A DNA stretch of 64,000 nt from Sycon ciliatum. Taxonomy: Eukaryota; Porifera; Calcarea; Leucosolenida; Sycettidae. The notes below the pieces were generated by a model that saw only the letters and a program-made list of their open reading frames with translations, was not told the DNA's origin and did not search any database. Positions within the stretch are counted from its first letter, which is position 1. Each line of letters begins with the position of its first letter. Location of the stretch: the NCBI RefSeq assembly GCF_964019385.1, contig NC_088654.1, forward strand, positions 3,588,110-3,652,109, written 5' to 3'. The position numbers and the translations under genes are program-made. Shown one piece after another: positions 48,703 to 60,019 of the stretch.

Positions 48703-51700
48703 AGGCCACTAGCGGAGTATTGCCAGGACCTACCGGGTATGTGCAAACGGACATCTGTATTGTGTATGTACAAGTATTGTATTATTTTTATTATTTTTTA
48801 CTTGGACATTCCCAACAGACCCTAAGGTCTTCTTACAGGGTGCCCAAGATGAATGAACATGTTCACCCTTTACCGACGGAACACACTTTTACCGATCACC
48901 AGTGATCGATAAATACTATACTTTTCATTTATGATCAAACTATCGTAACTTGGTCAGTTCTCAGTTGTTTGGAGAGAACAAAGAAGAGAAAACTCTCAGC
49001 TGTCGTCTCGAACACCTTACGAAGCGATAGGACGAACGGTGAGTGAGTTACGACGCGCGTAACGTTCGTCACGCTCAATTGGCGCTCAGGGCCGTGATGC
49101 GTGACTGAACAGCCGGGATTTTCCCTGGTATTGATATTAAATATTGGTATTGATTTATTTGAATTCGGTATCTCAACAGTACAATGTCAATGTACAACCG
49201 TAAACTCGCCGGCTGTTGGCAAGGCTACACTCATTCAAATTCGAACAGGGGCCTTACAACCGGGGAAATACCGTGATAGGCATGGAAAAAACTAAAGATG
49301 CTTTTATTCTGTTTTGCTTGCTGTGCAGCCTGCTCAAATCTCACTGCAAGTGCTGCATGCAACAAGCCTGCGTAACCTTGGTAACTGTCGCCCTGATCAC
49401 CCAGCAAGGCCAGCCAAGGCCAATGGACCGGGCTGCAAGCAGATCACTATTGACTTCTGTACTGTGCTCTAGACTAGCGTGACAATGCTGTAGTCCACCC
49501 CGGCACTGGCTTCTGTATATAACTCTGTAAGGTGTTCGCAAGGCACCAGCCATTATTATCACATGCTGCATTCGACCATAATAATGCACATTGAAATTTG
49601 TTTGCACTATGCCTGTGAAGCATGCATAACAGATTCTAAATCGTATTCTCTTTATTTTAAGTCGACAATGAGATGGTAAAAATGATAATTGGCTTGTGAG
49701 CAACACTGGCTCACACTCAATCACCGCTTTTCACTAATTCTTTTCAGGGAAAAAATCAACGTTTCGGTCATAAAATACCCATCAGGAATGAATTGGGCAC
49801 AGTGGTTAGGATCGGTTAATAAATGAAACTACAAGTTACACTGCAATGTCCACTAACACCACCAGTTACTAAAAAAATCAGCTCATGCGATAACATTGCA
49901 CGACACTGACCGACTGTACTGACGTTCTACAACTAACTGGCTAACAGCTCTAGCACATCTTGGATGCGCACTCCAACAGCCCCTCTTCCCCCTCCTTATG
50001 CGGGCCGGGCCTGCAAGTGCATTGAAGGGGAAGTTAAGCCTAAATCAAATTTTCACCGGTCGTAGTCTTCGGGGGTACTGAGTTGAATGATCTTGGTCCG
50101 TTCAGTCCTTTATTCCCAATCAAAGTTTCTAGGGACCGGCGGATTCTGCTCGAAAAGGTGGCAGATTCTGCTCGAAAAGCAGTGAAATTGGCAGAACCAT
50201 ACAAACCTTATGGCGGACAATTCCTCGAATTCTGCTCCATTTCTTCATCCACATACCAAACATGCATGAGACTTACCAGAAAAAGTACCGAATTCTGCCA
50301 ATTTTTCTGCCGGCATAATCCGCCGGTCCCGAAATCAAACTCGCGCACTTCCACCAAAACTGCGCCCTACTACAGTGTTGTAGATGGGGATTTGTATGCA
50401 AAAAGTCACTAAAAGCCCCATTTCGTTCCGAAGTTATAAAAGCACGGATGACCGTGATTCACCGGGCTCATAGATGTACATGTATGTTGTAGTCCGCTTT
50501 CTGACGCTGAGTCGACTGGTTTTGGTCCGAGAAAGCTGCGATTCGTTCGGGACAGTTCGGTTGAAATTTTTGAAGTTGGGCATATTATGGATGTATTTTT
50601 GTCGGTAACTTGCGGCCCAGCACAAACATCTACCTGTATCGGGATCTGAAAATAATTGTATAAGGCTTACTGGGCCTCTTGCTCTTCAGGAAGGGTGAAA
50701 AGCTGCAGTGTTGATTTTTTTAATCACATTCTCATAAAACCGTAGGAAGACGGAGCACATACCCGCTATATGGTGTGAAACACCTTGGATTGAATAAAGC
50801 CGGTTGCTACACTGTGTACATGCACCCTAAGAATTGGGCCCGTGTTCTGGATACAGTCACACAGTTTTCCTGCAATTTTGGAAACTTCAAATAGTTTTGC
50901 CATGCATGAAGGAGAGTTTGCCGAAGGCTGCATTTGAATTTTCGGAAGGGGGTTAGCCAATAGAAGACCTTTTACCACGAGCTTTTTGGGGGTCCGAGGC
51001 ATTTTATCGCTTTAGCGGGGAAAAACACGTTCAAAATTGCATATTTTATTTAGGCTTGCGACTCCAAGGAGATTGGTTATGCCTACTGAACTATCACTGT
51101 ACAGGTACCGGCAAGAGTACGGGTGGGGGGGGGGGGGGTACTCTTGGTGCCGGTAATTGAAAGAAAGAAAAAAGTTGTCCAGAAATCTGAATGGGATTCG
51201 AACCCACAAACTTCGATCACGACAGAAAAAAATTAAAAAAGGTCGTCAAAAGTGGGGTTCGAACCGCAACCGTTGGTTGGTGGTGTGCGCATGTGTGGCT
51301 TGTGTTGTGTGACGTATCACCAGTGACTCACCATGTACCACTGTGACGTAAATAATTATACACTATTACACATAATACACTCTACAACTGATGTAAGGAC
51401 TTCTTAGGTGATGTCATTCAAATGCGATGTCCAAACTCCAAAAAGTCAAAGAAAGCAAAGCAAATCGGCAATCCATTTTTCTTGAATGTTCAAGAAGGCG
51501 AAGCTAGCTAGCTCGAAAAGGACACTGTTTCCCTTTGGCTAAAGGAGTTATTGCTCTTTTCTACGTGGGACTTGTTGAAATCTGTGCACATCCTCGTTCG
51601 GAGCTTAGTTACGGAGTCCTGCGATCTCACAGATAGCAAACCGGCCAGTTGTGGAGGACTGCTTTTGTTGTCGTTATTCTGCGCTCTACTAGCTAATGAC

Positions 51701-51706
51701 ATAGTC

Positions 51707-51709
51707 ATG
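51707..51709 (+). CDS. UFD1: UFD1 exon 1, ATG only (inferred)
   Basis: ATG followed at once by a perfect donor GTGAGT. Exon 2 starts in phase 0 with FSSSDYAPEG, so joining gives an MFS start, as in vertebrate UFD1 (MFSF...). No in-frame ATG lies near the start of exon 2. This is the best candidate for the initiator, with 5' UTR upstream (about 51540-51706), but other ATG-GT sites exist and a transcript would be needed to decide. Confidence 0.4.
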
Positions 51710-52445
51710 GTGAGTCTTTATCTCACTTATAGGATAGGCTCTGGCCCTCGTGTGTAACATGTTTCCTTGCATTCATCTTGTCAGGCCAGTTAGTGTATTC
51801 AGTATGCTGTGATGTTGATCTCCAATACCAATGGTCGAAAGTTGTTGAACTGAACGAAACTATCGAGTGTGACGTTTGTAGGGTCATGGTGGGTGGCAGG
51901 ATTTCGTTGGAAGACATGTTAGTGATGCCCTATTCCACAAAATATTTGTAATCAGGAATTTTAGCACAAGTTCCTTGACCCTCCTTTCTGCACCAGTGAG
52001 GCCAGCTACTAATACGACCTTTAATTTTATTTGGGTTGAGGCAAAGTAGCACCATCATTAGATCCTAGCAAGTTGGTCATACCAAGAGTACATAAACAAG
52101 AGTGTGCAACTCGCAGGTATTGTTGACGTTTTCTTTTCTACGACGCACACGCTGCGAGTTGTTGTTTGTTTATTTAGAGTCGAAGAACAAACAGGCAAAT
52201 TTGCCTAATTACATGATATCGACTAAAAGAAGAATAAAGTATAAAGGAGTCTTTTGGGAAGTTTTGCCTGGTGCACTTGGTCGGGCTTTACATTACAAGG
52301 TCGGTGCCCAGCACGTGCTCTCACACTGCTCTGCGGCAAAATGCGGGTGCTCTGTAAAAAGGTGACGTCAACAATAATTTCCGCCACGGGCGGGGGTATC
52401 TGCAGATTGTGCAGGAGAGTTGCGGAGTTCCACATGCTTGTTTAT

Positions 52446-52789
52446 CTGTCCCCGGGGAAAATTGCGATTCCGCGGCCGCGTTTTTTGCGATTTTTTAAAA
52501 GACCGCGTTTTCCGCGATTTTCCCGCGTTTTTTGAACTTTTTTGTTGCACTACACGTACACACAGTGCACTGTTCGGTCAGCAACGCCTCATCCGGTGGC
52601 GGCTTTTTACTCAAATATGACGAGTGCTTACACCAGAGACTTGTAACTGATTGATTTCACTACATACTCACTAAAAATTGCCGTGCATCAATATTATTCA
52701 CCGCATATTTACCGCAAATTTTGCCATATTATGCCGCGTTTTTCCCCGCGTTTTTTGCGATTTTTTTCCGCAATTTTCCCCGGGGACAG
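52446..52789. mobile_element. 344-bp MITE, 6-bp target duplication (UFD1 intron 1)
   Basis: Ends CTGTCCCCGGGGAAAATTGCG, inverted at the right; GTTTAT flanks both sides (52440-52445, 52790-52795). The interior repeats CCGCGTTTTTTGCGATTTT. The 6-bp duplication resembles that of the MITE at 27807, but the ends differ. Confidence 0.85.
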
Positions 52790-53254
52790 GTTTATGTACT
52801 GTTGGTAATACATGTAGAGTATGCACAAGAGTACATGAAAAGCAGAGTGTGCAGCTTGGGGCCTTTTCTGCTATGGGTGTCTGTCACGGCGGAACCATAT
52901 TTGGCGCAGATCTGAGGCGGGAAATGGCGTAGTGCGTACAACTGAGCTGCAGTTGTGCAGAAAGAGACCTGCTTGAATCCTGCTTGTACGCACTACATCA
53001 CTAAAATGATGTAATCACGGAATTCCGCCGTGCCAGCAACCCATCCGAGCTGCACACTCTGGTTTTCATGTTCTCTTGGTGAAACCTGTCCGAACCGGAC
53101 GCCCTTGGTGCTGCGGGCACTGTCCGAATATGACAGGATTCCGCTTGATCCAGGGGTGCATGTTTGATTCACAGCACTTTGGTGCATGGAAATCTCTCCG
53201 ATCCATACAGGATTCCGCTTGGTGCAGGGTTCGGCAAACACAGGTTTCCCTCTA

Positions 53255-53436
53255 CAGTAAAACCTGTGAATGCGACCACTCGGATAAGGCGACCACCTGT
53301 CCAAGAGGACCACTACAACTAGGACCAGGGGATGCTATTTCCAGTCAAACGACCCTGGATAAGGAGACCACCTGCACACAACGACCGCACTTTGAAGGTC
53401 CCTTGAGCGGTCGGTCGCCTTAGACAGGTTTCACTG
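53255..53436. mobile_element. pogo/Tigger-like MITE
   Basis: Ends CAGTAAAACCTGTGAATGCG and TTAGACAGGTTTCACTG, flanked by TA (53253-53254, 53437-53438). Internal GCGACCACC words are inverted. Just upstream (53070-53250) is a further unassigned repeat with two copies of GACAGGATTCCGCTTG-like sequence. Confidence 0.8.
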
Positions 53437-53817
53437 TACACTGTAAGATCAGATATTTCAACGTCAATAAAAGTTAGCCATCTTCGGATTTTTGTTGGTT
53501 AGCGAGGTGAAATTCTAGCGAATTCTGTCTCAAAACCGGCAAATGACTACATGTCCATATTACCGTTCTGCACATAACGACTTCAAAATGTAAACGAATT
53601 TTTTTAAATTCGTTAAATTGGTTAGAATTAAATGTTCAAAGGATCAGTCAGGGAAGTGAACTTCTTGAAAATGGCCTGGCGTTTTGTTTTCTCTTTTCAG
53701 GCAGTTCACTTCCCTGGCTGATCCTTTGAATTTGAAGTTCTCCCAATCCTTTCGAAAATTAAATGTTCCTTAACATTACTAGTCTTACAGCATGTAATAG
53801 TAGAATACTATGTGCCC

Positions 53818-53853
<36 letters not shown>

Positions 53854-54286
53854 CAAGTAATTCGCGGGATTCGCGTTGGCATCGCCCGTGAATCACTGTA
53901 GTTTATCAGGTTTATAAGATTTTGTGGATGTATGCAGCGTGATGGTGTGTCGTTGCTTCGCCCTTTGGTCATGCTGCATGCAGCTTCACTCAATACTGCT
54001 GATCTGTTTTACACTTGCGAGGCTTACAATTGATTGGGGGGAGTGGGAGTTTTGAAGTGTGGTGTGCATGCATGCATGCGTATATGCAGTAACTGCTGCA
54101 CTGCTGCAGCCTCGCTGTCCTGCCATGGTGCATAATGCCAGATACAGAAATTCTGACTGGTTTGTGTGTTTGTGTCTGTGTCTGTGTCTGTGTGTGTGTG
54201 TGTGTGGGGGGGGGGGGGGGTATGTGTGTGTATGTTCGTGTGGGTGTGTGGGTGTACGTGCACGCGTCACCGTATGGCAAGTGCAG

Positions 54287-54431
54287 TTTTCAAGCAGCGA
54301 CTATGCGCCGGAAGGCTTTGCCGGTCTGCCAGGCATGCACGCGCGCGGTGGTCGCATGTTCAAAGCCCAGTACCGCTGCTACTCAGTCACCATGTTCACG
54401 GACAGGAAGGAGATTGAAGAGGGTGGAAAAA
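54287..54431 (+). CDS. UFD1: UFD1 exon 2
   Basis: Acceptor AAGTGCAG, donor A|GTGAGT. Encodes FSSSDYAPEG, a Gly-rich stretch, then AQYRCYSVTMF and EEGGK. This is the start of the UFD1 N-terminal domain, a double-psi beta-barrel plus alpha/beta subdomain that binds ubiquitin chains. UFD1 pairs with NPL4 and recruits the p97/CDC48 ATPase to extract ubiquitinated proteins, for example in ER-associated degradation. The human counterpart reads STQYRCFSVSML. The N-terminal region before AQYRC is longer and Gly-richer than in human. Confidence 0.85.
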
Positions 54432-54489
54432 GTGAGTCTTGCCTGCAGAGCCACTGACGCTGTGCACATTTTGTGTTGCAAAAGAAGAA

Positions 54490-54561
54490 TCCACGAGCGG
54501 GATTCGAACCCAGCACCCCTGTCTTTCCGGGACAGTGCCCTACCAATTAGGCTACCGGGGA
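54490..54561 (-). tRNA. tRNA-like sequence, GGA anticodon, probably pseudogene or SINE head
   Basis: 72 nt on the minus strand. A-box TAGCCTAATTGG and B-box GGGTTCGAATCCC are both good. The anticodon stem CTGTC/GACAG closes a 7-base loop CCGGAAA with GGA at 34-36. The acceptor TCCCCGG/TCGTGGA pairs at 5-6 of 7 positions. Against function: position 33 is C instead of U, the T-stem has an outer mismatch, and GGA would be serine although the long variable arm of tRNA-Ser is absent. It lies in a UFD1 intron. Confidence 0.55.
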
Positions 54562-55184
54562 TCACACACACCCGTGGGTTCTTCTTGCTACTTTTGGTGG
54601 TGTGTTGTCTAGGGACATGCCTTGCACTACTACAGCAGGTACTCCAGTGTCCGTTGCTGTAGGACTTCAAACCAACCGGGTACGCGTGTACCTGGCATTA
54701 CTATTCTTGCAGCCGGATCAGTCCTTGGTTACAGTGTACATTCAAGTGCGGCTATTGTACATCAGTGAGTCGTAGGACTCCCTGATTGAGTCCCAACCGC
54801 GCCACAATTGGCCATACCTAGCTCTGCACATAATATGTGGCGAGCTGCGTTTGTAGTGTTGAAAGCAATACACACAGCAGACACTAGGAGTCTGCTTGAT
54901 GTGATAAACCATTATTTTTGGCTAGATAGAAAGTTTGTTGTTTGCTTTGTGGTGATCACCGCTTTCCGAAACATCTTGTATGCTCTGGGTAAACGTGGAC
55001 TTCCGTACAGAAAGTTGCTCGATAATGTGGTCTATCTATTCGACGCACGAAGCAATTGAACGTGAGAATGAGGAAATGAACTTGTATGTTGTCTAGCACT
55101 GCACTCAGTGATGACCTCGGATAGAGCAGTATCGTGATGTAAGCTATGAAGTGGATCATTGGATCAAGCGCAAGAGCGACTGTA

Positions 55185-55185
<1 letters not shown>

Positions 55186-55262
<77 letters not shown>
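55186..55262. repeat. (TG)n microsatellite before UFD1 exon 3
   Basis: TG run just upstream of the exon 3 polypyrimidine tract; another at 55378-55450 follows that exon. Confidence 0.95.
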
Positions 55263-55263
<1 letters not shown>

Positions 55264-55317
55264 TGTCTGTCTGTGTTTGTGTGTGTGCACATGACATTTT
55301 CTTTTCTTTCTTTGCAG

Positions 55318-55350
55318 TTATCATGCCACCATCTGCTCTAGATCAGCTCA
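55318..55350 (+). CDS. UFD1: UFD1 exon 3
   Basis: A 33-base exon between acceptor CTTTGCAG and donor A|GTAAGT. With the split codons it reads IIMPPSALDQL, matching human IIMPPSALDQL exactly. It enters and leaves in phase 1. Confidence 0.92.
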
Positions 55351-55409
55351 GTAAGTTTGGAATGATGAGGATAATTTGTGTGTGTGTGCGTGCGTGCGTG
55401 TGTGCGTGC

Positions 55410-55451
<42 letters not shown>

Positions 55452-55659
55452 ATGTTCATTTGCCGAGTCTTATTGAACATTGAGCATGTTTCCCCCAGTG
55501 TCACGATTGTCAATGTGAGCATACATACGTTACATTATATACTTCCTTGTCCTTTCTTCTTCAGTATCGAATAAATAATACCGTATGACTACAAGAGATA
55601 ACGGTGGGACTCCCATCCTCTTTCTTTCTTCTTTCTTGTGTGCGTGTTCCACATTGTAG

Positions 55660-55784
55660 CTCAGCTGAACACACAGTATCCGATGTTGTTCAAGCTGACG
55701 AATCCCGGCACTGCCAATACCACGTCACATTGCGGTGTGCTGGAGTTCATTGCAGACGAAGGCAAAGTGTTTATTCCATACTGG
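55660..55784 (+). CDS. UFD1: UFD1 exon 4
   Basis: Acceptor CACATTGTAG, donor TGG|GTAAGC. Encodes TQLNTQYPMLFKLTN, then TSHCGVLEFIADEGKVFIPYW, aligning with human YPMLFKLTNKNSDRMTHCG and VLEFVADEG. This is the core of the double-psi barrel. It ends on a codon boundary. The following (CTG)n run begins two bases into the intron. Confidence 0.95.
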
Positions 55785-55788
55785 GTAA

Positions 55789-55790
55789 GC

Positions 55791-55825
<35 letters not shown>

Positions 55826-55866
55826 ATGCTGGTGCTGGTGCTGCTGCTGCTGCTGCTGTTGTCTTT
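55789..55866. repeat. (CTG)n trinucleotide repeat at the start of a UFD1 intron
   Basis: Imperfect TGC/CTG run directly after the exon 4 donor. A longer, more degenerate TGCTGT/TGATGT tract at 56634-56825 ends against the exon 5 acceptor. One intron is thus bracketed by CTG repeats. Confidence 0.9.
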
Positions 55867-56214
55867 GTTATGCTGCAGCTAAATGCTGTTCAATTTTTCA
55901 TCATAGCCTAGGAGCTGTGGCGTTATTCATGATCCAAAGCAAGAAGGCAACAATGCCTGTACCTATTAAATGTGGTGAAGTAAACTAAAGGTAGCCATTG
56001 CTGCCTCCTTGGTGCTTACCCAAACCTGATGCTTGAGGTTTCAGGGGAGTAGCCTGGGGTGCCTTTGTTCAAGTAGACTGTGCATCTCAAGTAGCGTCCA
56101 ATCCGCAGCACAACACGAGCAGTCCTTGAGCACACCACGCAGACCGAGCGTATCCAAACTTTCACCCACCTAGCAGGGCATCATGAGCTATACAGTGGTC
56201 TCACAGCTATTACA

Positions 56215-56360
56215 TGACCATACAGGACAGCCATGTTGGTTACAACTCAACTTAACCCCCTGCATCTATGGGTCAAATGATGTCAGCCATGTTGGTTACA
56301 ACTCCACTCAAACCCTGCATCTAAGGGTCACGTTATGTCGGCCATGTTGATTCCACTGTC

Positions 56361-56428
<68 letters not shown>

Positions 56429-56480
56429 CCCTGCATCTATGGGTCACATGACGTCGGTGGCCATGTTGGTTCCACTGTCC
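56215..56480. repeat. tandem repeat, ~60-100-bp unit
   Basis: Four imperfect units built on GCCATGTTGGTT and CTGCATCTATGGGTCA, ending in ATGACGTCGG-like words; a (CA)n run at 56363-56420 interrupts the third. Confidence 0.75.
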
Positions 56481-56834
56481 ACATGCCATGATCACTTTCT
56501 ACACAAATAATTTAGTCACATGACAAACTGATGTGACAGCACCACTCTCTATAGGGGGAGGTACAACAATGGCTGATGTAAGACAGTACGGAGGACAGAA
56601 TTCGCAATACAGCTATTGCTAGTGCTATGGCTGTTGCTGATATTGATGTTGATGCTGCTGTTGTTGCTGCTGCTGCTGTTGTTGTTGCTGGTGCTGCTGC
56701 TGCTGCTATTTATTGGTGGTGCTGCTGGTGCTGCTGCTATTGCTGCTGCCTCTGCTGCTATTTATTGGTGGTGGTGCTGCTATTGGTGGTGATGCTGATG
56801 TTGATGTTGATGTTGCTGCTGCTTACTTTTACAG

Positions 56835-56965
56835 ATGATGCAGAATCTGTGTTTGGCAGAAGGAGATTTTCTGAATGTTGAGTCAGCTATTCTGCCACTG
56901 GGAAACTACGCTCAGGTCCAGCCGCAGTCCAAGGAGTTTCTGGACATCTACAATCCCAAAGCTGT
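56835..56965 (+). CDS. UFD1: UFD1 exon 5
   Basis: Acceptor CTTTTACAG, donor GT|GTATCC. Encodes MMQNLCLAEGDFLNVESA, then GNYAQVQPQSKEFLDIYNPKA and part of a Val. Human has MMQNLLLEEGGLVQVESVNL and FLDITNPKAV. It ends in phase 2 and takes C from exon 6. Confidence 0.95.
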
Positions 56966-57172
56966 GTATCCTTGTCAGCATTTCTGTGTGTGTGTGTGTG
57001 TGCGTGTGCGTGCGTGTGTGTGCAATAATAGCCAATTGGGTCGTCTTTCCAAGACTCCTTTTCAGTCGCACCCCATTCTCCCAGGGAGACCCACGTGACC
57101 AGTTTGGCAGTGAGCAAGTGCAAGTGTATGTGTGTTTGTGTGTGTATGGGGGGGGGGGGGGGGTGCTCGCAC

Positions 57173-57207
<35 letters not shown>

Positions 57208-57801
57208 TATGTGTCTGTGAGGGTGGGTGGGTGGGTGTGTACGTGCGTGTGTGTGAGTGCATGATGTGTTTGTGCGTACGTGCGTGCGTGCGCATGAGTG
57301 CATGTGTGTGTGCTTTCTTGCGTGGGTATGTTCCTATTAGTCCAGGTGTAGTTGAGCCCATGCAGAATTCGGGATTCTAGGCACGCTGACTGGCTGGCTA
57401 TTGGACAGCCAGTCGTCCATTAGAGTTGTCTATGTCAGTCTCCCTCTGGAAACATGTGTGATGCGTTGACAGTACAAGTAACTTGATACCCCGTACAAAT
57501 ACGTGAAGTACCATAAATGGCTTGTGCGAGGAGGAGCATTGCATCATATAATGACATCGGCTTGAAATTCTGTCGGGACAGCAGGTATACAGGACTTTCA
57601 CACTCTGTGTGTGTGTGTGGGGGGGATGGGGGGGGGGGGGGGGGATGGGGGATGTACTCTCGCATGTACACTATGGAACACGCTTTGCTCCTCGCGTTCC
57701 TGTTTGTTTGCGTTCCGTCAGTGACTATTATCGAGTGCTCTGTTCCCCAGCACTCGTGTCTCTTTTCCCTTGACCCGCTGATCCCTGGCTGGCACCACTA
57801 G

Positions 57802-57874
57802 CTTGGAGGCATCACTACGCAAGCTCTCCTGTCTCTCCAAGGACGACATGCTCAAAATCGCCTACAACCAGAAG
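57802..57874 (+). CDS. UFD1: UFD1 exon 6
   Basis: Acceptor GGCACCACTAG, donor AAG|GTTAGT. Encodes LEASLRKLSCLSKDDMLKIA then YNQK, aligning with human LENALRNFACLTTGDVIAIN YNEK. Inside the UFD1 alpha/beta subdomain. Confidence 0.93.
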
Positions 57875-58009
57875 GTTAGTAGAGCTGATGCTGTTGCCAC
57901 TGAACAACTACACAAGTACTCAATACTCATGCTTGACTCAGATGGTGGTAAAATGGATCTGGCTTTGGAAAATATATTTTTCATTGCTACCAGGTTCGGC
58001 CTCATTTCC

Positions 58010-58063
58010 TCTGCGCTGCGCTGATGAGTCCACGAAGGACGAAACAGTTCTGTCCACAGATTG
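58010..58063 (+). ncRNA. hammerhead ribozyme candidate (type I, short stem III)
   Basis: From 58021: CTGATGAG, stem II TCC/GGA with loop ACGAA, then CGAAAC. Stem III is ACAG/CTGT with a TT loop (GAA-ACAG-TT-CTGT), followed by C as the cleavage-site base at about 58053. Stem I is open: CTGCG before the core pairs with CACAG after the C with one C-A mismatch. All conserved core bases (CUGAUGA, GAAA, UH) are present. Very short stem III is typical of the type I hammerheads in animal retrozymes and Penelope-like elements. It lies 146 bases into a UFD1 intron, sense strand. Cleavage activity is inferred from sequence only. Confidence 0.75.
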
Positions 58064-58534
58064 AGTATGGTGGTAAATACACACCTGGCAATATGACGGT
58101 GGTGGTGCTGGTGGTGAGAAGGAGAGCTCTGTGCCAGAGTAACGTTGCAGTGTAGAGAGCGTTTGTGGGCAGGTGTGTATTTACCGCCATATTGCCAGGT
58201 GTGTATTTACCGCCATATTGTCAGGTGTGTATTTACCACCATATGTATCAACCATAAGTACAGCAGGGTGGTGGCGTCCCACGGAAGCGGAAAGGTGGTT
58301 CTTGACCAGGGAGTTGTACGACTCCTTGTTCTTGACCTGCCCGGTACGCGAACCTGTCGAATTTTTTTGAATTTTTTTATAAGTATAGCTACAGTGGAGT
58401 CTTCATCTGCAGTGCTGCTCAATGAAATCCGATCGAGTCACTCGAGTCCGCGCCGGACGTTGCGTAGCCCTGGAGGCTAGACCTGCGCAAACTGGGCAGT
58501 GAAATGGTGCAGGGCACTGTGCAGTCCTAGTAGT

Positions 58535-58815
58535 GGTGTGCACGGGTAGTCGGGTACCCGTGCTACCCGTGAGCACCTCGGGTAGACGGGTACAGGATAG
58601 TACCCGAAAACCCGAAGTCGCAGATGACATCATGTACAGTGCACGTGTAGAAATAGTTCACGTAAAACTCCGCATGTCTGCCGGCTGCCCAGTGTGTAAG
58701 GGTAGGGGTGCATTGTGGTGTTACCATGGAAACATTACCCGATCGGGTACCCGTGCTACACGTGGAAAACTACCCGGACCCGATACCCGAAGAAAATGCC
58801 ATCCGACTCTGCCCT
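58535..58815 (+). mobile_element. MITE with GGGTAC-rich ends, copy 1
   Basis: Starts GTGCACGGGTAGTCGGGTAC, with repeated CGGGTACCCGTGCTAC words, and ends GATACCCGAAGAAAATGCC then CTGCCCTA. It recurs inverted at 59462-59742. Confidence 0.75.
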
Positions 58816-58925
58816 AAGTCCCAGACCTGTGAACACTGGGCAGTGAAATGGTGCGGGGCGCAAACTCGACTCACGTGACCGGATTCCATTGAGCAGCACC
58901 GTAGATACACTTCAGAGTTTGACGT

Positions 58926-59460
58926 AAACATACGCGTCATACACACAAACATACGCGTCATACACACAAACATACTCCCGTCATACACACAAACATACTC
59001 CCGTCATACACACAAACATACTCCCGTCATACATACAACCATACCCGTCATACACACAAACATACCCGTCATACACACAACCAGGGTTCTTGCCAAGTCA
59101 AAATTGTAGGGGGGTGGGCATGGGAAACAGTTACCCTATATCCCATTTTTCCACTTTCCAATATTGTCTTGCCACTCCAAATGCAACGTATGGGGCAAAT
59201 CCCTGACTTCACCCCAGACAAATATGCCTTAATGAACCATCTATGCATGAAAAACACGAAAATCGGAAAATGAGTAGGGGGGGGGGGCAATTTTTCACAG
59301 GGGGGCGCGCAAACAGAGTAGGGGGGGGGGGGGGCAGCGCCCCCCCCTACCCCCCTTTGGCTAGAACCCTGCACAACCAAACCCGTCATACACACAAACA
59401 TACCCGTCATACACACAAACGTACCCGTCATACACACAAACGTACCCGTCATACATACAA
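58926..59460. repeat. ~20-bp minisatellite CCGTCATACACACAAACATA, interrupted
   Basis: Seven or more units at 58926-59087 and five at 59375-59460, between the two inverted MITEs. The same unit (with ACCAT) occurs again at 60027-60122. An inverted-repeat insertion (59088-59373) splits it. Confidence 0.85.
59081..59373. mobile_element. hAT-like MITE inside the minisatellite
   Basis: Ends CAGGGTTCTTGCCAA and TTGGCTAGAACCCTG; CACAAC lies outside each end, although the repeat context makes the target duplication ambiguous. The interior has poly-G/poly-C tracts that pair. Confidence 0.7.
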
Positions 59461-59461
59461 C

Positions 59462-59742
59462 TAGGGCTGAGTCGGGTAGCATTTTCTTCGGGTATCGGGT
59501 CCGGGTAGTTTTCCACGGGTAGTTTTCCACGGGTACCCGATCGGGTAATGTTTCCATGGTAAGACCACAATGCACACCGGCCCCTTCCCTTGCGCATTGG
59601 GTAGACATGCGTGAATTATTTGTACACGTGCACTGTACATGATGTCATCTGCGACTTCGGGTTTCCGGGTACTATTCTGTACCCGTCTACCCGAGGTCCT
59701 CACGGGTAGCACGGGTACCCGACTACCCGTGCACACCACCAC
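59462..59742 (-). mobile_element. MITE with GGGTAC-rich ends, copy 2 (inverted)
   Basis: Reverse complement of the 58535-58815 family member: begins TAGGGCTGAGTCGGGTAGC and ends GACTACCCGTGCAC. It differs by small indels. Confidence 0.75.
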
Positions 59743-59749
59743 ATACAAC

Positions 59750-60019
59750 CAAGAGTACATAACCCCAAGAGTGTGCAACTCCAGCTATGGGGTCTGTGAC
59801 GGCAGAACTTCACATCACGTGATGAACCCGTGCACTCTAGTGCATGATAGATACTGGGTTGTACGCAGCCCAGCTTTGGGTACAACTCTCTTGTGGTCAC
59901 TTTGCACTGTTTGCCAGCATAACCTTTTGAACCATGTCACGTGATGTGAAGTTCTGCCGCCGCAGCACAGCATAGAGGTTGTGCAGGCAGTTGCACACTC
60001 TTGGGGTTATGTACTCTTG
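59750..60019. mobile_element. 270-bp MITE, 7-bp target duplication
   Basis: Ends CAAGAGTACATAACCCCAAG, inverted at the right; ATACAAC flanks both (59743-59749, 60020-60026). Internal CATCACGTGATG palindrome. Fragments of the same end occur at about 52083 and 52819. Confidence 0.85.

Noticed and set aside
54808-55059. 83-codon ORF in a UFD1 intron
   Set aside because: It lies between well-supported exons 2 and 3, has no recognisable family and no splice signals linking it to them.
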